64,000 bases of DNA from CAWCWN01 sp963799245 (GTDB lineage: Bacteria; Chloroflexota; Ktedonobacteria; Ktedonobacterales; Ktedonobacteraceae). The notes beneath the pieces are model-generated. The model did not search any database. It saw only the letters and a program-made list of their open reading frames with translations, and was not told the DNA's origin. A program made the position numbers and the translations under genes. Positions 35,928-44,799 of the stretch are shown piece after piece; within the stretch, counting starts at the first letter, position 1; each line of letters starts with the position of its first letter. The stretch is from positions 395,018-459,017 of the forward strand of contig CAWCWN010000006.1 in NCBI GenBank assembly GCA_963799245.1. Reading direction: 5' to 3'.

Positions 35928-35990
35928 AAGGGCAAGCAAAGCGAGAGGGGCCCGCGCGCAGCGCGGGCCCCTCTCGCTTTGCTTGCCCTT
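35928..35990. terminator. Exceptionally strong hairpin: perfect 30-bp stem, 3-base loop
   Basis: Left arm 35928-35957 (starts AAGGGCAAGCAAAGCGAGAG) is perfectly complementary to 35961-35990, separated by GCA. It begins 10 bases after the stop of the 194-residue gene and could act in both directions. No T-tract follows. Such a long perfect stem is unusual for a simple terminator. Confidence 0.75.
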
Positions 35991-36001
35991 GCATGCAGAT
36001 G

Positions 36002-36076
36002 TCAGCGCCCAAAGACCCAGCCACCGTTGACGTGCAGCACCTCACCCGAGACCGCGGTAATCCCGGTTGCGCTCAC
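36002..36076 (-). pseudogene. C-terminal tail of a short-chain dehydrogenase
   Basis: 24 codons reading SATGITAVSGEVLHVNGGW then VFGR and TGA (36002-36004), the invariable C-terminal signature of classical SDRs (TGxxxxVNGG). A TAG lies just upstream (36080s). Only the tail remains, abutting the end of the FGD gene, so a deletion has fused two formerly separate genes' 3' ends. Confidence 0.65.
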
Positions 36077-37278
36077 CTCCTATTGACTCGGGCAGCGACG
36101 TGGTCGGTGCCGCAACGATCGCTCCGGTCGGACGCAATGAGCGCGGCCACCAGCTGGGCGTCAACGAGCACAGCCGCGCCGGTTAGGGTTTTAAACCTGG
36201 TCTCCAGTACCATCGTGGCATCAATTGAGCGACAAGCGCGCACGCTAGCCCCAGCGCTGCCTGATGCGGGAAGGATCTCCTTCGAATAGAGCTGCAGGAA
36301 GCGCGACTGATCCTCACCGGGCGCATGGAAGACCAGGTGGGTGAATCCGAGCTCGATATAGGGGCGGATCTGTTCCAGGTGCTCTTCCGGGTCGTCAGAA
36401 ACGAGCCAGCGGCGATAGGCCTGGTCGACGACTGCTTCGGCTCTTCGCTCCATCTCGCGCGGATCATCGACGTCCGCCTTAACTTCGGCGGGGAGGGCCA
36501 GGGCGGACCAGTTACGGGTATCTTTAAGCGCGCGCTCGCGGTCGGTGTCAAATGAAACTTTGACCTCAATCATGTGTTCGATCCTTGAGGGATCGCGGCC
36601 AGCGGCGCGCGCGCCCTCGACGACCGCGGGCAGCAGTTTGTCGCGGTACAGCTCTTCACCTTTGCCGGAGGTGCAGATGAAGCCATCCCCAGCCTTGCCC
36701 GCGAATTTCGCGGCGACGGGTCCCCCGGCGCTGATGTAGATGGGCACTGGCTGCTCAGGGCGATCATAGATGGTGGCCTTGTATGTCTGGTAGTACTCGC
36801 CCTCAAACGACACCAGTTCTTTCCTCCACAGCTGGCGGATCAGCTCGACGGCTTCGCGCAGACGGGCCAGGCGCTCCTTGGGCTCTGGCCATTTCATGTT
36901 TGAAACCGCTATCTCGTTCAGTGATTTACCGGCGCCAACGCCCAGAATGATGCGTCCAGGATGGAGCGCGCCAAGAGTTCCAAAGGCCTGGGCGATGACC
37001 GCAGGCGGATAGCGGAAGGTGGGGGTGAGCACACTTGTGCCCAGCACGACGCGCCTGGTTCGCTCTCCCGCCGCGCCAAGCCAGACCAGGGCGTTGGGCG
37101 CGTGCCCGTTGGTATGCTTCCAGGGCTGGAAATGGTCACTGATCCAGACGCTATCGAAACCGGTCTCCTCGGCCTCCACCGCATAATTCAGGAGAGTGCG
37201 TGGGCCGAACTGCTCCGCCGACGCCTTATAGCCAAGCTTCAGCTTGCCACTCGTGTTCTCGCTTGGATGGTTCGTCAT
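36073..37278 (-). CDS. F420-dependent glucose-6-phosphate dehydrogenase-like LLM enzyme, with foreign tail
   Basis: The first ~336 residues match FGD-type luciferase-like enzymes: KLGYKASAEQFGPRTLLNYA, the F420-binding DSVWISDHFQPWKHTNGHA (H and W around the active site), LGTSVLTPTFRYPPAVIAQA, GVGAGKSLNEIAVS and PVYISAGGP-like PIYISAGGPVAAKFAGKAG, ending YSKEILPAS. Family role: oxidation of glucose-6-phosphate (or a related sugar phosphate) with reduction of F420. The last ~60 residues (from about GSAGASVRACRS) are not part of the family and probably come from read-through into a deleted neighbour (contains AALIASDRSDRCG, SDR-like). The core looks intact; an effect of the tail on folding is possible. 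Confidence 0.78.
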   Translation of the reverse strand: MTNHPSENTSGKLKLGYKASAEQFGPRTLLNYAVEAEETGFDSVWISDHFQPWKHTNGHAPNALVWLGAAGERTRRVVLGTSVLTPTFRYPPAVIAQAFGTLGALHPGRIILGVGAGKSLNEIAVSNMKWPEPKERLARLREAVELIRQLWRKELVSFEGEYYQTYKATIYDRPEQPVPIYISAGGPVAAKFAGKAGDGFICTSGKGEELYRDKLLPAVVEGARAAGRDPSRIEHMIEVKVSFDTDRERALKDTRNWSALALPAEVKADVDDPREMERRAEAVVDQAYRRWLVSDDPEEHLEQIRPYIELGFTHLVFHAPGEDQSRFLQLYSKEILPASGSAGASVRACRSIDATMVLETRFKTLTGAAVLVDAQLVAALIASDRSDRCGTDHVAARVNRR

Positions 37279-37573
37279 AATTCAGCTTTTTCTCCTCAAA
37301 CAGTTTCTCACGCAACCCGCAAGAGCAAAAGGCGGTCGCAGATTGCTCCGTTTTCTACTTTATACTTTGACATATCGCGCCAGGAGATTTCTGTGCTTGG
37401 CCCTGATGTGTTTCGTGCTTGCTGCCACAAAAAAGCAGGTTGCGTTTGTAGAGTGGCAGCAAATTACTCACTGCGCCAATTCAGCATCGTGATCCGGGTC
37501 TCAGTTAGCCAAAACAGCTTGCCGCAGATGAGCCGTGGTATACACGCCAGTGGATTATAGCGTTTCTGCACGA

Positions 37574-38254
37574 CTATGGACGTCTGACCACGTCCAGCGT
37601 GTAGGGCAGTCCGGGCACAACATGGCGCTGCCCGCGCTCACCCTGAATGGTGACGGTGGTGGAGAAGACATCAGAGCGCCTGTCGGAAGCAAGCCAGGTG
37701 CGGCCCCGTTTGACCACGATAAACAGGCCATACTCGTCGCCCAGAGGCGCGAAATTCTCAGCCATGTCCTGGTATACATCCAGGCCAAGCTTCGCCCGCA
37801 GCGCTTTCACTGCAGCGGGTACATCATTCACCACCAGGCCGATCTCACTGACATATAAGATGTCCCGCGCCGTGAACGTCCCCGTTGAGGCGTTGGGGAG
37901 GTTGTGGCGCGCGATGAATTCGACGACACTGCCCGCCGGATCGTAGAAATACACAGCATGCGAATTCCATGACGTTGAATACCAGTCATCTGGATGGACC
38001 TGGCTCAAAACCACTTCCTGTTGCGTCAGCCATGCCTTGGCCGGGGCAAGCTTATTTTCCGGGATATTGAAGGCGAAGTGATACAGCGGCCGCAGCCCCT
38101 GCTCGGCCCGCTCAAAGATAAGCCGTGTAGAACCGGCCTGCAGCGAGATCGCATTTTCACTCTCCTCAAGCAGAGCCAGCCCCATCTTATTGAAGTAAAA
38201 TTGTTTCTGGCGTGCCACGTCCGCCGTTTGTAATCGCAGTTCAGTTATGCGCAT
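37574..38254 (-). CDS. VOC-superfamily (glyoxalase/dioxygenase-like) protein
   Basis: About 226 residues made of two betaalphabetabetabeta modules. Module 1: ITELRLQTADVARQKQFYFN, LGLALLEESENAISLQAGS, YHFAFNIPE, and a metal-type acid in DPAGSVVEFIARH. Module 2: YVSEIGLVVNDVPAAVKALR ... DEYGLFIVVKRGRTW. The start at ATG 38254 (AGAGG upstream) gives the standard RITELRLQT opening; an ATG at 38275 is possible. VOC enzymes use a divalent metal to isomerise, cleave or bind small molecules; substrate unknown. Confidence 0.72.
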   Translation of the reverse strand: MRITELRLQTADVARQKQFYFNKMGLALLEESENAISLQAGSTRLIFERAEQGLRPLYHFAFNIPENKLAPAKAWLTQQEVVLSQVHPDDWYSTSWNSHAVYFYDPAGSVVEFIARHNLPNASTGTFTARDILYVSEIGLVVNDVPAAVKALRAKLGLDVYQDMAENFAPLGDEYGLFIVVKRGRTWLASDRRSDVFSTTVTIQGERGQRHVVPGLPYTLDVVRRP

Positions 38255-38290
38255 TTCCCATGCCTCTTTCATCAAACTGCGGTGTGGAGA

Positions 38291-38313
38291 CCCGTCGGCC
38301 TTTAGGCGACGGG
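38291..38313. repeat. IS605-type end hairpin remnant
   Basis: CCCGTCG-GCCTTTAGG-CGACGGG forms a 7-bp stem with the CCTTTAGG loop shared with the IS605 right end at 7724-7736. No element body is attached. It lies just upstream of the VOC gene's start. Confidence 0.5.
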
Positions 38314-38507
38314 GAAACGCCGCCGCTCCTTTCGCGTAACTATAGCCATCACTGCAGTGAATGGCCTGACGATACTGATAGCCAATGCCTTAATTTAACT
38401 CCAGTATATCACAGTCGAGACAAGTGTCGCAAAACCATAGCCAGTGCATTTAATTCTAGCACAGCAACAAACAAAGGATAACGCCAGCAAGCTTCTCAGA
38501 AACGGCT

Positions 38508-39395
38508 TTAATTTCCGGCGAGCCGCGTGACCACCGCAGCAAAGTTCTCCATCTGTGCGACAGAGACCTGCAGGTAGGAGAAACCGTAGCGATCGCGCTG
38601 CTCAAGGAGATGGGCAATCGCCTGCTCGGTACTGAGTGGTCTTTTGGCATAGACCACCCTCCTGCCTGGGGAGAGGGAGCGGCTTCGCTGTCGGTGATCT
38701 CCATATCATAGATGGTCTGACCCAACTCCAGGCTGGCTGCGCGCGGCCCGGCAGCTTCTTTGATCCAGGCGATCTTTTGCTCCAACGAAGCGTCTGCCGG
38801 GTCCACCCCCTGCGCGCCGATTTTAGACCCGATGGCAATGATATTCGCTTCTCTGGCTGCCAGCTTGAGCATGCGTTCTCCAGCGCCTGCAACAAGAAGA
38901 GGTGGCTGCGGCTGCTGGACCGGCCTGATATTTCCTTTCAACTCAGTAATCGTATAGTATTTCCCGCTGAAATTGACGGTCTCTTGTGTGAAGAGCAGCT
39001 TCAAGAGCTGAAGAGTTTCCTCAAGCTGGCCAACGCGTGTGCCAGCGTTCGCAAATGGCAGCCCCATGCGCTGAAACTCATTTGCCGAGACGCCTGCGCC
39101 CAGGCCAAGTTCAAAGCGACCCCCAGAGAGCAGATCCAGCGTGGCAGCTTCTCTGGCGAGCATGACGGGATGGCGATACCCATTAACAGAACACATAACT
39201 GCCGAGGCGCAGCACGGTCGTTGCTGCAGCTGCGATGGCTAATGCTGGCATAGGAGCGAGGGTCCCCGCGGTCGTACGGTCTGGGATGAGCAAGGTTGAG
39301 TAGCCAAGCTCCTCGGCCCGGCGGGCAGTGGTAACCCAGGCAGTAAGCGATTGAGCATAGGCCGCCGTGACAGCGAAACGAAATGGTCGCTGCAT
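38508..39395 (-). pseudogene. LLM-class F420-dependent oxidoreductase with two frameshifts
   Basis: The protein can be reassembled from three frames. The start is MQRPFRFAVTAAYAQSLTAW to TTVLRLGSYVFC (39395-~39186). The middle is NGYRHPVMLAREAATLDLLS to about MEITDSEAAPSPQ (~39186-38660). The end is VVYAKRPLSTEQAIAHLLEQ then VSVAQMENFAAVVTRLAGN and TAA (38508-38510). The breaks lie near 39186 and 38650-38665. Family members are TIM-barrel enzymes that use F420 or FMN. Divergent from the TetR gene at 39559, which may once have controlled it. Confidence 0.8.
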
Positions 39396-39515
39396 CGGGT
39401 GATTCTCCTTTCATTCTATGTTTGTTTGGGAAGCAGTGCTTCCTTTGCTGGCTAACTCCTTGACAAGAGCCACAGCCTAGAATATTATACAAGCAGTCCA
39501 TCCAATAGTCTTTGA

Positions 39516-39530
39516 TGTACAGACTATACA
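39516..39530. promoter_or_regulatory. Possible TetR operator in the divergent intergenic region
   Basis: TGTACAGACTATACA is a partial palindrome (TGTA...TACA) about 29 bases before the TetR start. TATACAA also occurs at 39485-39492. Position in the divergent region fits an autoregulatory TetR site, but symmetry is short. Confidence 0.3.
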
Positions 39531-39558
39531 ATAAATTCACGGAGGTGTCAAGCTCTCT

Positions 39559-40173
39559 ATGAGTCCTCGCCCTTATCAACTCGGTCAGCGACAGGCGACT
39601 AGCGAGCAGACCCGTGCCCGTATTCTCGCCGCGACTCGCGCCTTGCTCATGGCTCCTGATGGCTATTCCCGCTTTTCCATCGAAACGGTAGCTCGCCAGG
39701 CCGATGTGGCTCGCATGACGGTCTATCACCAGTTCGGCTCCAAATTAGGGCTGCTCGAAGGGTTATGTGATTCGCTGGCGGCGAGCGGTGGCATGGAACA
39801 GGTAGCCAGTGCCTTTCGCCAGCCGCAACCGCTCGAAGCTCTCAAGCAGTATATTGAGATCTTTGGTCGTTTCTGGGACGTGGATCGGCTCGTGATGCGC
39901 CGCTTGCGAGCACTGGCTACCCTCGACCTTGATTTTGAGCACGTGATACGGACAAAAGACGAATGGAGACGGAAGGGGGTACGTATGCTCACCCAGCAGA
40001 TGGTCGAGAAGCAGTTGCTTTCCCCCGCTAAGACCTTCGACGAGACCGTAGATGTTCTCTTTACCTTGACCAGCTTTGAGACCTTTGATACCCTGGCTGG
40101 GACCACACGCAGCCTGGAGGAAGTCGCACCCGTGGTGCAGCGCCTTGCCTTTGCGGCGGTTGGCTTGACATAA
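39559..40173 (+). CDS. TetR-family transcriptional regulator
   Basis: 204 residues. The N-terminal HTH is canonical: TSEQTRARILAATRALLMAP, YSRFSIETVARQADVARMTV and YHQFGSKLGLLEGL. The C-terminal ~130 residues are helical and bind an unknown ligand (IEIFGRFWDVDRLVMRRLRA, DVLFTLTSFETFDTLAG). Divergently placed from the frameshifted LLM oxidoreductase, its likely former target. GGAGG at the ribosome site (ACGGAGGTGTC) upstream of ATG. Confidence 0.85.
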   Translation: MSPRPYQLGQRQATSEQTRARILAATRALLMAPDGYSRFSIETVARQADVARMTVYHQFGSKLGLLEGLCDSLAASGGMEQVASAFRQPQPLEALKQYIEIFGRFWDVDRLVMRRLRALATLDLDFEHVIRTKDEWRRKGVRMLTQQMVEKQLLSPAKTFDETVDVLFTLTSFETFDTLAGTTRSLEEVAPVVQRLAFAAVGLT

Positions 40174-40199
40174 CAGATGCGGCGAGCAGCTAAGCGCTC

Positions 40200-40301
40200 G
40201 CGGGGACGCTGATAATCGATAAGCCACGCTAAAAACACCTCCTCATGTGCGTCGATGTACGCGAAGATACCGTTCAGGTCGGGGGTGAGTGGAGTATGCA
40301 T
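40200..40301 (-). pseudogene. N-terminal remnant of an M20-type peptidase
   Basis: Starts MHTPLTPDLNGIFAYIDAHE then EVFLAWLIDY, similar to the opening of M20 dipeptidases of Chloroflexota (..AYIDAHxxEFLxxLxxLLRxPSIS). The expected RxPSIS continuation is lost and the frame then reads antisense to the TetR gene end. Remnant left by a deletion. Confidence 0.4.
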
Positions 40302-40462
40302 GGCCTTTTGTTGGGAGATAACTAGCTAGAATATTATATGCTACAGCCACTGCGGGTTGATGTGCCAGTTGCTTCACTCCAGGGATGCGAATACTCCGTA
40401 TTACAAAGGCCGAGACGATCTCCATGATGCCCGTGATGATGACCAAGGCGACGATGAGGTCA

Positions 40463-41476
40463 TTATACGCGGCCGCCGACACCCCTATATCCCGCGCTGT
40501 ATGAACCCATTACTTCATCGAGGCTATGGCTGTGCTGAGGGCCCGGCTGCCAGAATTTCAGCATTACCGCTCTCCACACCTTAGAAATATGCAGGAGCTC
40601 CTGCTGGATCTCGTAGGCGCTGGCGGGCCTTTTACCAGCGTCCATCTTCACCATGCTTTCGATCAATATTCCCAGGCGCGTAAGACTCGGATAACTGTTG
40701 GCGCGCAGGGGTGAAAAGCGAAAAGGCGTCTCCGAGGGGTCCTCGGCGGTCAGCAGCTGGTGTAGCACGGCCCCCAGGCTATAGATATCCGCGCGTGGGG
40801 TGGTCTGCGCTCTGCCATATTGTTCCGGGGCAGCGTATCCAAGCGATCCGAGGGCGACTGTATCCCTGGCCTGCCCCGGCTTGAAATGACGCGCAATGCC
40901 AAAGTCGATGACATAGATCTGGCCCCGCGGCGTCCGCATGATGTTGGCCGGCTTCAGATCGCGAAAAATGATGGGCGGCTGCTGCGTATGCAGGTAATCC
41001 AGCACGCTGCACAGCTGTATGGCGATCGTAAGCACCTCGCTGAGTGGAACATAGCCGCGCTCTCTTGCATGCTGGTATGCCTCAAGCGTCTCGCCAGCGA
41101 TGAATTCCATCACAAGGTACAGATGCGCGTGACTTTTGAAATATTCATAGAAGCGAGGGAGGCCGGCATGTGTCAAGTGCGTCAAAAAGCCGATCTCGCG
41201 CAGAAAAGCGTCGCTGGCCTCCAGGGCGCCGTGACTTACCTCTTTGATGGCAACCAGGCGAGCCTCCTGCTCATCGGCGGCCTTATAGACCGAGGCAAAG
41301 CCTCCTGAGCCGGCCCTGGCAAGGATGCGGTAACGACCATTAAGCAGTATGCCGGGGCCGAGGCGGGGAGGGGTGGCGGTGGAAGGCAAGGGGTGGTGAC
41401 AGGCAAAGCAGTGGGAGGCTTCGACCTGGTTGACTGCGCCACAAATATCACAGCATAAGGAAGAAGGAAAAACCAT
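40463..41476 (-). CDS. Ser/Thr protein kinase with N-terminal zinc ribbon
   Basis: 337 residues. A zinc ribbon (CDIC...CFAC, C9/C12/C23/C26) precedes the kinase domain: glycine loop AGSGGFASVYKA, VAIKEV (K78), catalytic loop IIFRDLKPANIM (His of HRD is Phe, Asp retained), DFG in YVIDFGIARHF, activation segment GSLGYAAPEQYGRAQTT, and DIYSLGAVLHQLLTAE. All catalytic acids are present, so it should be active, in contrast to the pseudokinase at 7885. No membrane helix; a short tail ends SYSAGYRGVGGRV. The zinc ribbon may mediate partner binding. Confidence 0.88.
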   Translation of the reverse strand: MVFPSSLCCDICGAVNQVEASHCFACHHPLPSTATPPRLGPGILLNGRYRILARAGSGGFASVYKAADEQEARLVAIKEVSHGALEASDAFLREIGFLTHLTHAGLPRFYEYFKSHAHLYLVMEFIAGETLEAYQHARERGYVPLSEVLTIAIQLCSVLDYLHTQQPPIIFRDLKPANIMRTPRGQIYVIDFGIARHFKPGQARDTVALGSLGYAAPEQYGRAQTTPRADIYSLGAVLHQLLTAEDPSETPFRFSPLRANSYPSLTRLGILIESMVKMDAGKRPASAYEIQQELLHISKVWRAVMLKFWQPGPQHSHSLDEVMGSYSAGYRGVGGRV

Positions 41477-41978
41477 ACATCTTCACTTTCGACAAGCAAG
41501 CCGTGCAAAAGCGCTGAAGAGCTCTACCCAAGTATCAACTATTACAGCTAACATTGTCAAGCTGACTGAGAAGCTCTTCAAGGCGATGGAAAATTCGCCC
41601 TGTTGTTCAAGCTTGCCAGCTTGAACCAATCACAGATGGCAGAGGAATGAATGCCTGGCGCTCGGAGAGTCACTGACCCGGAGACCTGGTGCAGCTACTA
41701 AAGAAATATTTAGAACACGTGGCCGACGAGGCATCATGGTTTCTCAGGTCAGCCCTGTGACAAAAGTGTGACGAGAAAGCGGTAGAATGTGAGGCACGTT
41801 TGAGGAGGAGGTGCGCAGAGTATTCCTTGAAGGAGGAAACAATATGAGCACAAGCTCCCAATTCCAACCTCATCTCCACAACGCTTAGGAGTAAGGATGT
41901 GCTATGCAGGTAGCATAAGAGCTTGTCCTGACATATAATGTAAATAGACAGGCGTGCAAGTAGAGAAATAGAAAATGT
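41477..41978. other. Gap; one short hairpin
   Basis: About 500 bases without a supported gene. GTTCAAGCT-TGCC-AGCTTGAAC (41605-41626) forms a 9-bp hairpin. A TATAAT at 41935-41940 may be the -10 of the GNAT gene at 41979, which would then be nearly leaderless. Confidence 0.4.
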
Positions 41979-42521
41979 ATGCTAACCCGGGCAACAATTG
42001 AATGCAGGGTTTTTCATCCAATACAGCAAACGCCAGATGCTCCATCCAACATCGTATTGGAAGGGTTTGTGCGCGAGGTAATCAGCCAGACTGCCCTGGC
42101 TGATTTGCAGATGCGATTTTTCGGTAGTCCAGTTATTGAGGCCATTGCTGGCAGAATTACCGGCAGGATACCAGATCAATATGAGCAGCCAAGGGATTGC
42201 GTGATTGTCGCTTTTGAGAGGCAGAGGCCTGTAGGATATACAGATGTAATCCGTTTTTCAGAGCAACAAGATATGGCGGAGTTCTCATTACTGGTTTGCA
42301 CAGATATGCAGAGGAGGGGTATTGGCAAAGCGATGATGCAGGAGTTGATACAGGATCTCCGTCAAGCAAGCGTCAAACATTTAGAAGCATATGTCCATCT
42401 GGAAAATATAAAGATGAATCAGGCGTTCCAAAAATGGAGTCGACCAGGGGAACTGCAAGATGTAACGATCCGCAGGACTATTCAGGAAGGTGAAGTTGTC
42501 TATTTTATAGATATATCTTGA
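41979..42521 (+). CDS. GNAT-family N-acetyltransferase
   Basis: 180 residues. The acetyl-CoA pyrophosphate loop is VCTDMQRRGIGKAMMQELI (Q/RxxGxG/A), preceded by strands with DCVIVAFERQRPVGYTDVIR and followed by LEAYVHLENIKMNQAFQKW, the usual beta5-alpha4 region. Substrate unknown. Downstream ~110 bases no gene until the 42636 ORF on the other strand. Confidence 0.75.
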   Translation: MLTRATIECRVFHPIQQTPDAPSNIVLEGFVREVISQTALADLQMRFFGSPVIEAIAGRITGRIPDQYEQPRDCVIVAFERQRPVGYTDVIRFSEQQDMAEFSLLVCTDMQRRGIGKAMMQELIQDLRQASVKHLEAYVHLENIKMNQAFQKWSRPGELQDVTIRRTIQEGEVVYFIDIS

Positions 42522-42635
42522 TATATCTTTCTTAAGAAGACCAACGCGCCGCCATCATATTAGCCGCCAGCATGCTCTCCGCTCAACCAGCGTTGCTTGA
42601 CAGGGATCTCCAGCGCGTGCAGGCTCTGCGGGAGG

Positions 42636-43091
42636 TTACAGCGCGCGCAGCCATAGATGCACCCCGGCCTCCTCTGTGGCGGGGCGCAGCAGCTCATACA
42701 GCGCCGCATAGCTCATTGCGGCGGGTTTGTTGAAACGCCAGGCGAAATTGACGGCAGGCGAGTACGTGCTAGCAGCTTGCAGGCGAAAGATGCCGCCTGT
42801 GCTGCCCTCGGTCCAGCGCGCCACCTGGTTGTGGGCTTCCTGGCAAGGGCCGCTTAGCGTGCCTTCGTTGAGCGGGTCAAGCGCGGCCGAGTTCTCGACG
42901 AAGTACCAGTCTTCGTAGGTCGGAGCGTCTCTCCCCAGCCAGGTAGCCTGCTCCGCCAGCAAGACCATGGAAGAGTCAAACCCGCGCGGTTTGTGGGCGG
43001 AGAGCGCCTGGTGGAAAGCGATCAAGTTGTGCTGGTAGGCTCCAGCTTCGATCTGCGGGCCATGCCAGTGCCAGAAAACATAGGCAAGCAT
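42636..43091 (-). CDS. Conserved hypothetical protein, 151 aa
   Basis: Begins MLAYVFWHWHGPQIEAGAYQ, a signature of a small uncharacterised family in Chloroflexota and Actinobacteria, with YEDWYFVENSAALDPLNEG in the centre and FRLQAASTYSPAVNFAWRFN later. Alpha/beta composition, possibly a dimeric alpha+beta barrel (YciI/Dabb-like), but this is a guess. Lies 12 bases downstream of the prolyl-tRNA synthetase gene on the same strand, so probably co-transcribed. Confidence 0.65.
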   Translation of the reverse strand: MLAYVFWHWHGPQIEAGAYQHNLIAFHQALSAHKPRGFDSSMVLLAEQATWLGRDAPTYEDWYFVENSAALDPLNEGTLSGPCQEAHNQVARWTEGSTGGIFRLQAASTYSPAVNFAWRFNKPAAMSYAALYELLRPATEEAGVHLWLRAL

Positions 43092-43103
43092 ACAGTTGCT
43101 CCT

Positions 43104-44552
43104 CTAGTAGGCGCGGGCGAAAATCGCTTCGCAGGTGGCAGGTTTGCCGCTGTAGATACTTTTTCCCTGGACGCCGCCTGCGGGCTGGTCAAAGGGGATG
43201 ACGCGCAGGGTCGCCTTCGTCTCCTCTTTGATGGCCAGTTCCGCCGCGCTATCTTCGGCCCATTTGACCCGCGCGAAGCCCTTATTCGCCACGATCGATT
43301 TGAATTCGTCGTAGCTTTCAGTTGAGAATGTGTTCTGCTCGCGAAATACGAGGGCGCGCTGGTGTAATCCACGCTGGACCTCTTCCAGTAATTCTGGCAG
43401 GCGCTCCTCTAGGGCAGCGACGGGGACGGCTTCTTTGGCGCGATTGTCGCGGCGTACCAGTATGACGCTGTTGTTGTGCACATCGCGCGGACCGATTTCC
43501 ATGCGCAGCGGGACGCCGCGCATTTCCCACTCGCTGAATTTCCAGCCGGGGGTGTTCTCGCTCATGTCCACTTGCAAGCGCACTCTACCTTTCAGTAACT
43601 TCTCTATGCGTGCCACCTGCTCGCCGACGGCGACCTTCTCGCCCTCTTTGCGCCAGATCGGGACGATCACAACCTGGTAGGGCGCGATGCGAGGCGGCAG
43701 AATGAGGCCAGATTTGTCACCATGCACCATGATGACGCCGCCAATGACGCGCGTGCTCAGTCCCCAGCTTGTCGTCGCGCAGTACCTGCGCTGGCCAGCG
43801 GCGTCCAGGTACTGGATATCGAAGCTCCTGGCGAAGTTCGTCCCCAGGTTATGGCTCGTGCCTGATTGCAGTGCTTTGCCGTCGCCCATCATCGCTTCGA
43901 TGGAGTAGGTGCGCAGAGCGCCCGCGAATTTTTCGTTCTCGCTCTTGCGCCCGGGAATGACCGGTATGGCCAGGTCCTCCTCAGCAAAGGCGCGATAGAC
44001 CTCCAGCATCATCAGCGCGCGCTCTTCTGCTTCTGCGATATCGCGGTGGGCGGTATGCCCTTCCTGCCAGAGGAACTCGGCTGTGCGCAAGAACAGTGTT
44101 GTCCGCTTCTCCCAGCGCATGACGTTGTTCCACTGGTTAATGAGAACGGGCAGGTCGCGATAGCTCTGGATCCATTTGGCGAAGCTGTGACCGATAATCG
44201 TTTCGCTGGTGGGGCGGATGGCGAGTGGCTCTTCCAGCTCTTCACCACCACCACGAGTTACCCAGGCCACTTCCGGGGCAAACCCTTCAACGTGCTCGGC
44301 TTCTCTTTCCATGAAACTGCGCGGGATGAGCAGCGGGAAGTAGGCATTGAGCACTCCCGTCTCCTTTATGCGCGCATCCAGCAGGCGCTGGATGTTTTCC
44401 CAGATCGCATAGCCGTACGGCCGGATGATCATGCAGCCGCGCACGGGCGCGTAGTCCGCGAGCTCTGCCTTACGCACGACCTGATTGTACCAGGCCGAGA
44501 AGTTGTCTTCCTGGTCAACGATCTCCTCAACATACTTCCGTTCGTTCGCCAT
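43104..44552 (-). CDS. proS: Prolyl-tRNA synthetase, archaeal/eukaryotic-type
   Basis: 482 residues from ATG 44552 (GGAGG eight bases upstream; a GTG at 44567 is in frame but less likely). Class II synthetase core: motif 1 region PVRGCMIIRPYGYAIWENIQ, motif 2 in PVLINQWNNVMRWEKRTTLF then RTAEFLWQEGHTAH, motif 3 near TTSWGLSTRVIGGVIMVHGD. An anticodon-binding domain follows (VVIVPIWRKEGEKVAV) and a C-terminal domain ends in the conserved tyrosine (AIFARAY). No bacterial INS editing insertion, consistent with the short archaeal-type enzyme. It attaches proline to tRNA(Pro). Essential housekeeping gene; no T-box or other leader evident. Confidence 0.93.
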   Translation of the reverse strand: MANERKYVEEIVDQEDNFSAWYNQVVRKAELADYAPVRGCMIIRPYGYAIWENIQRLLDARIKETGVLNAYFPLLIPRSFMEREAEHVEGFAPEVAWVTRGGGEELEEPLAIRPTSETIIGHSFAKWIQSYRDLPVLINQWNNVMRWEKRTTLFLRTAEFLWQEGHTAHRDIAEAEERALMMLEVYRAFAEEDLAIPVIPGRKSENEKFAGALRTYSIEAMMGDGKALQSGTSHNLGTNFARSFDIQYLDAAGQRRYCATTSWGLSTRVIGGVIMVHGDKSGLILPPRIAPYQVVIVPIWRKEGEKVAVGEQVARIEKLLKGRVRLQVDMSENTPGWKFSEWEMRGVPLRMEIGPRDVHNNSVILVRRDNRAKEAVPVAALEERLPELLEEVQRGLHQRALVFREQNTFSTESYDEFKSIVANKGFARVKWAEDSAAELAIKEETKATLRVIPFDQPAGGVQGKSIYSGKPATCEAIFARAY

Positions 44553-44576
44553 CTCTTTTTCCTCCACATTTCATTT

Positions 44577-44684
44577 TCATTCAACCTCGTTCAGCCTGGC
44601 AACCTGCTCGTCTGAGAGCATCACATCGACGGCGGCAAGGGACGGGCGCAGCTGCTCAACGCTGCCTACCTCAGCTGCGATCGC
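44577..44684 (-). pseudogene. C-terminal remnant of an aldo/keto reductase
   Basis: Frame reads AIAAEVGSVEQLRPSLAAVD then VMLSDEQVARLNEVE and TGA (44577-44579), the standard end of aldo/keto reductases (SVEQLxxNLxAxDVxLSDEQxARL). The barrel is missing; sequence upstream joins the AT-rich island. This marks the left boundary of the island at ~44.7-44.8 kb. Confidence 0.65.
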
Positions 44685-44799
44685 CTGCCCTTCTCCAGCG
44701 TCTGCCAGGCGCTCTCGCGCTTGTATCGTCCCAACACGGCCTCGGCGCGCTTGCTCTCAACCTGCTGTCCGCGCTGATATTTGCCTGTGAGGAAACCAC

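Noticed and set aside
40243..40482. 79-codon minus-strand ORF overlapping the end of the kinase gene
   Set aside because: No ribosome site, overlaps the kinase end and the M20 remnant; its middle includes what looks like promoter DNA.
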